Shown here one piece after another: positions 61,334 through 64,000 of a DNA stretch of 64,000 nt. Under the pieces are notes generated by a model. That model was not told the DNA's origin, did not search any database, and worked only from the letters and a program-made list of their open reading frames with translations. The translations under genes were made by a program, and so were the position numbers. Source of the stretch: Amphibacillus sp052055485 (GTDB taxonomy: Bacteria; Bacillota; Bacilli; Bacillales; Amphibacillaceae); assembly GCF_052055485.1 (NCBI RefSeq), contig NZ_CP197171.1:2108001-2172000 (forward strand), given 5' to 3'. How positions within the stretch are numbered: position 1 is the stretch's first letter; every line of letters begins with the position of its first letter.

Positions 61334-61926
61334 CAAATTATTATATGATCTATACTTATTTTGAAAAAGATAAGGAGACAATACTTAATAATAATAATGA
61401 TATGTCTGATGCTGTTGAATTAAATTATTTGAAAAAATTTAGCGATAATTTTAAAGCTTTAAGAACAGGTGTGACTTTCTTAGGTGTATTACTTTGGTTT
61501 TTATTAATATTAATTGTTGAATACTCAACCTTGTCCATGGGTTTATGGAAAATGACTATTCCTTCGTCTTTGCTTCTAACACTTTGGATATTTACTCCTA
61601 TCTATATGAGAGCTATTTCTAAAAGAATCGCTATACTAAGAGAAAAGACGGGTGATTTCAGTGGTATCTGGGCTCCGACGTGGGTAATCAAAATTAAAAA
61701 TCAACAACAAACTCCAGAGATTGATAAGCTTTCATATTTGGGAAATTGGAGGTTGGGAAGCACTTCTGATAAAAAACAAGAGTATTATTATCAATTACAA
61801 AGTCATTTTTCCGAAGAAGATATTAAGCAGAATATTTCTTCAGTTCTAAATATAGATGCAAATAACATTAAGGTTATATCTAGTGTAGGTTTATATCCCA
61901 TTGGATTCTCTCATGGAGGATTCTGA
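61282..61926 (+). pseudogene. DUF2812 protein, C-terminal part in the -1 frame
   Basis: Continuation of the preceding frame after the A6 tract (from about 61318): LFLTNYYMIYTYFEKDKE, two transmembrane helices (FLGVLLWFLLILIVEYST and IPSSLLLTLWIFTPIYM) and a charged cytoplasmic end. The apparent start codons at 61282 and 61348 have no ribosome binding site. Either the gene is broken by a single-base deletion, or transcriptional slippage at the A6 tract restores the full protein in part of the messages. Confidence 0.6.
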
Positions 61927-62156
61927 TAAAAAATGTATGAATCAATGTAGACTTATCTCAATAAATTATAAATCTTGTAACTATAAATTCATTTTTTCTA
62001 TCATAATTAGGCGAGAGGATTTCCAACCTTAAGGCAGGCTAACGTCGCAGCGTTCTGGGACTGCGTTACCAATGTTGTCAGGTTAAAACGAACGTTATAA
62101 CTTATTAAATTCATCAATGAATCCATGAAACTTCTGAGTTTTACCAGAGTTCATTC

Positions 62157-62390
62157 ATGGCACTGATGGATTATTTTTTTGCGACAGGAAGCTATTTCAA
62201 TGTGACTGTCAGCTATCATGCACCAGCCAATTGGCTACTTGCCATTACTAGCTTAATGCTTAATTTAATCTTGGCCGTTTGGCAAATCTACCGAATCGTT
62301 AAATATCGACGTCATCCATTAAAAGATGAGTTATGGTATACACGTGATGAGCAAGGATCAGGAACTAAGCCGATTGATTTTGTTGTTTAA
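62157..62390 (+). pseudogene. fragment of a membrane protein, unrecognised
   Basis: About 77-90 residues, open from a stop at 62120, with one hydrophobic helix (NWLLAITSLMLNLILAVWQI) followed by basic residues and a soluble tail ending KPIDFVV. No ribosome binding site precedes the ATG at 62157. It looks like the C-terminal end of a larger membrane protein whose 5' part is missing, left among repeats. Confidence 0.4.
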
Positions 62391-62435
62391 TCTGCTTAAT
62401 GTTGTTTTTTTAGAAGATCAAGTAAAAATAAAATG

Positions 62436-62472
62436 ACTTAGAGCGAGCCAATTTAAGCGGCTCGCTCTAAGT
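62436..62472. terminator. strong hairpin between convergent units
   Basis: ACTTAGAGCGAGCC pairs perfectly with GGCTCGCTCTAAGT around a 9-nt loop. The tail is T-rich on the minus strand (CATTTTATTTTTAC) and less so on the plus strand. It separates the plus-strand fragment from the minus-strand reductase gene. Confidence 0.65.
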
Positions 62473-62479
62473 TGATTAT

Positions 62480-62601
62480 TTATCACAGAAACCGCCCATA
62501 AAACTCGGGACTGGGGCTGTGATTACTCGCCCCACCGGAACCATATGCATGACCTACATCCTGTAGGCCCAACTCCCACTGATTGAAGTTTCGTTTTATT
62601 T
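62480..62601 (+). repeat. dispersed repeat element, mid-length form (122 bp)
   Basis: Starts TTATCACAGAAACCGCCC and ends TTGAAGTTTCGTTTTATT, like the elements at 23928, 42045 and 58366. The interior contains GGGACTGGGGCTGTGATTAC, shared in part with 16684 and 42090. It lies just past the stop codon of the reductase gene. Confidence 0.65.
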
Positions 62602-62617
62602 TGGGCTATCCGTATTT

Positions 62618-63346
62618 TTAATTATCTTTTCCCTTATTGACTTTATATCGTAACCAGACGGTGCTTTCTTTTAGTGGTTTGGCATCGATTAACGTAAATG
62701 AGACAGGCTTCTCTTTGGAAAAGGGCTCTTTTGCATTAAACAAGCTTTGCTCGTCAGAGCCGTCTGCGATGGGTGCCATGACAATACTCACTTCATCAAC
62801 TAAACCACTATCAATATAGGACCAGTTCACGGTACCGCCTCCGCCAATCATCACATTTTTCATTTTAAAAACAGTTGCTAGTTTGTGGAGAACAAGGGCA
62901 TTGTCTAGTTGATCTTTGCCAGCAATAATATAGGAAATGTTCATGCGTCTCAAGAAATCTTTATAAGCATTGCTGACACGTTCTGTTAAAACTTCAATAA
63001 CATGAGAGTCGATATTTCCATAATCAACAACATTCTTTTCCCAGCCTAATCTTCCCGATGGATCGAGCGAGATATAGTACATCGGTGCATTGTCATCAGC
63101 TATAAAATCTCCTTCTGGAACAGGATCTGCTTGTTCATTTAGCTCTGGTTTACGGTAAAACGTGGTATTATCATCAGTTGTCACCCGTCCATTAATATAG
63201 CCTTGAATGTTAAAGACCTGCTTATCGGGATAGAGGGCTAATTCCTGATATTGCTGACTGCCAGCTTTAAATTCTGGTAAATCGATCGCATGAATCTTCC
63301 CATCAAGTGATGTGTGGGTATGAATAATAACGTATGGTTTTTGCAT
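62618..63346 (-). CDS. RibD C-terminal / dihydrofolate reductase-like protein
   Basis: 242 residues with the RibD_C reductase fold: YVIIHTHTSLDGKIHA at the start (the Ser-Leu-Asp-Gly of the family), SLDPSGRLGW, and the NADPH-binding NVMIGGGGTVNWSYID followed by GLVDEVSIVMAPI. Such stand-alone proteins reduce pyrimidine- or pterin-like substrates with NADPH; the actual substrate is unknown. AGGAGG lies 8 bases before the ATG. It follows ectB on the same strand by 86 bases, where ectC would be expected. Confidence 0.87.
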   Translation of the reverse strand: MQKPYVIIHTHTSLDGKIHAIDLPEFKAGSQQYQELALYPDKQVFNIQGYINGRVTTDDNTTFYRKPELNEQADPVPEGDFIADDNAPMYYISLDPSGRLGWEKNVVDYGNIDSHVIEVLTERVSNAYKDFLRRMNISYIIAGKDQLDNALVLHKLATVFKMKNVMIGGGGTVNWSYIDSGLVDEVSIVMAPIADGSDEQSLFNAKEPFSKEKPVSFTLIDAKPLKESTVWLRYKVNKGKDN

Positions 63347-63432
63347 TGAAAATTCCTCCTATTATAATTATCAATAGATCAAGATAAAGAAAGCTGTATT
63401 TAAATATCCATTCATGGTGGGTTTGGTTAGAT

Positions 63433-64000
63433 TTAGGTCAATTCTTTAATGCTTGCTTCAAGAATAGAGATCCCCTTTTGAATGCCCACTTTATCAATGA
63501 TTAAAGGGGGTAATAATTTGAGCACTTCATCATTTGCTCCTGATGTTTCAATAATCAATCCTTTTTCAAAAGCTTTTTTAGCTATTTTTTGGGCAATACC
63601 AGGAGTTCTACAAGCGATTCCCTGCATCAAGCCCCTGCCTCGTAATTCACCATGAATAAATGGATAGGTCTCAATTAACCTGGTTAATTGTTGCGTGATG
63701 ACTTCCGCTTTTTCTTCAATAGTAAAGCTAAATTTATCATCTTTCCAATAATTGAGAGCTTCTGTTGCTGCTATAAATGCTAAGTTGTTACCCCTGAATG
63801 TCCCGTTATGTTCACCTGACTCCCATTGATCCCATTCAGGCTTTATTAATGTCAGTGCCATTGGTAACCCTATTCCACCAATAGATTTAGATAGACAAAC
63901 AATATCTGGTTTAATTCCTGCTGGCTCAAAGCTAAAGAAAGTACCTGTTCGGCCGCAACCGGCTTGAATATCGTCTACAATTAAAAGAATGTTGTGCTCC
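63433..64000 (-). CDS. ectB: L-2,4-diaminobutyrate transaminase EctB, C-terminal part (continues past the window)
   Basis: The frame is open to base 64000, so only the last 189 residues are seen. Class III PLP aminotransferase: LLIVDDIQAGCGRTGTFFSF, the PLP-Lys in LSKSIGGIGLPMAL, then GEHNGTFRGNNLAF, which is the EctB signature. EctB makes L-2,4-diaminobutyrate from aspartate semialdehyde, the first step to ectoine, an osmoprotectant. The usual next gene, ectC, is not found downstream. A paralogue used for siderophores or other diaminobutyrate products is possible. Confidence 0.88.
   Translation of the reverse strand, partial: EHNILLIVDDIQAGCGRTGTFFSFEPAGIKPDIVCLSKSIGGIGLPMALTLIKPEWDQWESGEHNGTFRGNNLAFIAATEALNYWKDDKFSFTIEEKAEVITQQLTRLIETYPFIHGELRGRGLMQGIACRTPGIAQKIAKKAFEKGLIIETSGANDEVLKLLPPLIIDKVGIQKGISILEASIKELT

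Overview
The window is chromosomal DNA from a low-GC, endospore-lineage Firmicute of the family Bacillaceae. The evidence is AT-rich sequence, AGGAGG-type ribosome binding sites, a Bacillus subtilis-like gene order (yvyE ... degS-degU-degV-comFA-comFC-yvyF-flgM-flgN-flgK-flgL-yviE-fliW-csrA-hag), a Spo0E-like phosphatase, a YdjO-type cold-shock zinc protein and CcpA cre sites. An EctB-type aminotransferase at the right edge fits a halotolerant or halophilic species. The genus cannot be fixed from the sequence alone.

Layout. 1-9.4 kb: central metabolism (phosphoglucomutase pgcA, PEP carboxylase ppc, glycerol kinase glpK with a cre-overlapped promoter and a leader terminator, an aldo/keto reductase) and a small Spo0E-like gene. 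9.4-13.8 kb: accessory stretch with a complete IS3-family insertion sequence, ydjO, a SurA-like lipoprotein and a small Cys-rich ORF. 13.8-17.8 kb: a class D sortase paired with a PBP3/PbpC-type transpeptidase, a dispersed inverted-repeat element, and yvyE. 17.9-24.7 kb: a YesM/YesN-type two-component system driving a CUT1 sugar ABC transporter without its own ATPase, then yesL. 25-31.3 kb: degS and degU, separated by an inserted repeat element instead of lying back to back, then degV, comFA, comFC, yvyF.

31.3-56.4 kb is a motility and surface-glycan block. The late flagellar genes end in hag, whose leader carries a near-consensus CsrA hairpin; the fliW/csrA switch lies just upstream. A sigma-D-like promoter then leads into an unrecognised protein and a Maf flagellin glycosyltransferase fused to an alpha/beta-hydrolase domain. 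Next come an FkbM methyltransferase, PseB, a GT8, two CDP-glycerol transferases, two GT2 enzymes, a nucleotidyltransferase/HAD/ATP-grasp trio and PseF-like, PseG, PseI and PseC enzymes. Together these look like a pathway making pseudaminic acid (or a derivative) and attaching it to flagellin. No PseH acetyltransferase is visible. Five of the enzymes share a mobile Rossmann-like module.

56.4-64 kb is a decayed accessory tail: an IS256-like transposase remnant, a coiled-coil protein made of ten 14-residue repeats, a lone tyrosine recombinase next to an AbrB/Doc toxin-antitoxin pair, a PadR regulator with a palindromic operator and a frameshifted DUF2812 gene, a membrane-protein fragment, a RibD-C/DHFR-like reductase, and the 3' part of ectB with no ectC after it.

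Dispersed intergenic repeats run through the whole window. No rRNA, tRNA or CRISPR array was seen.
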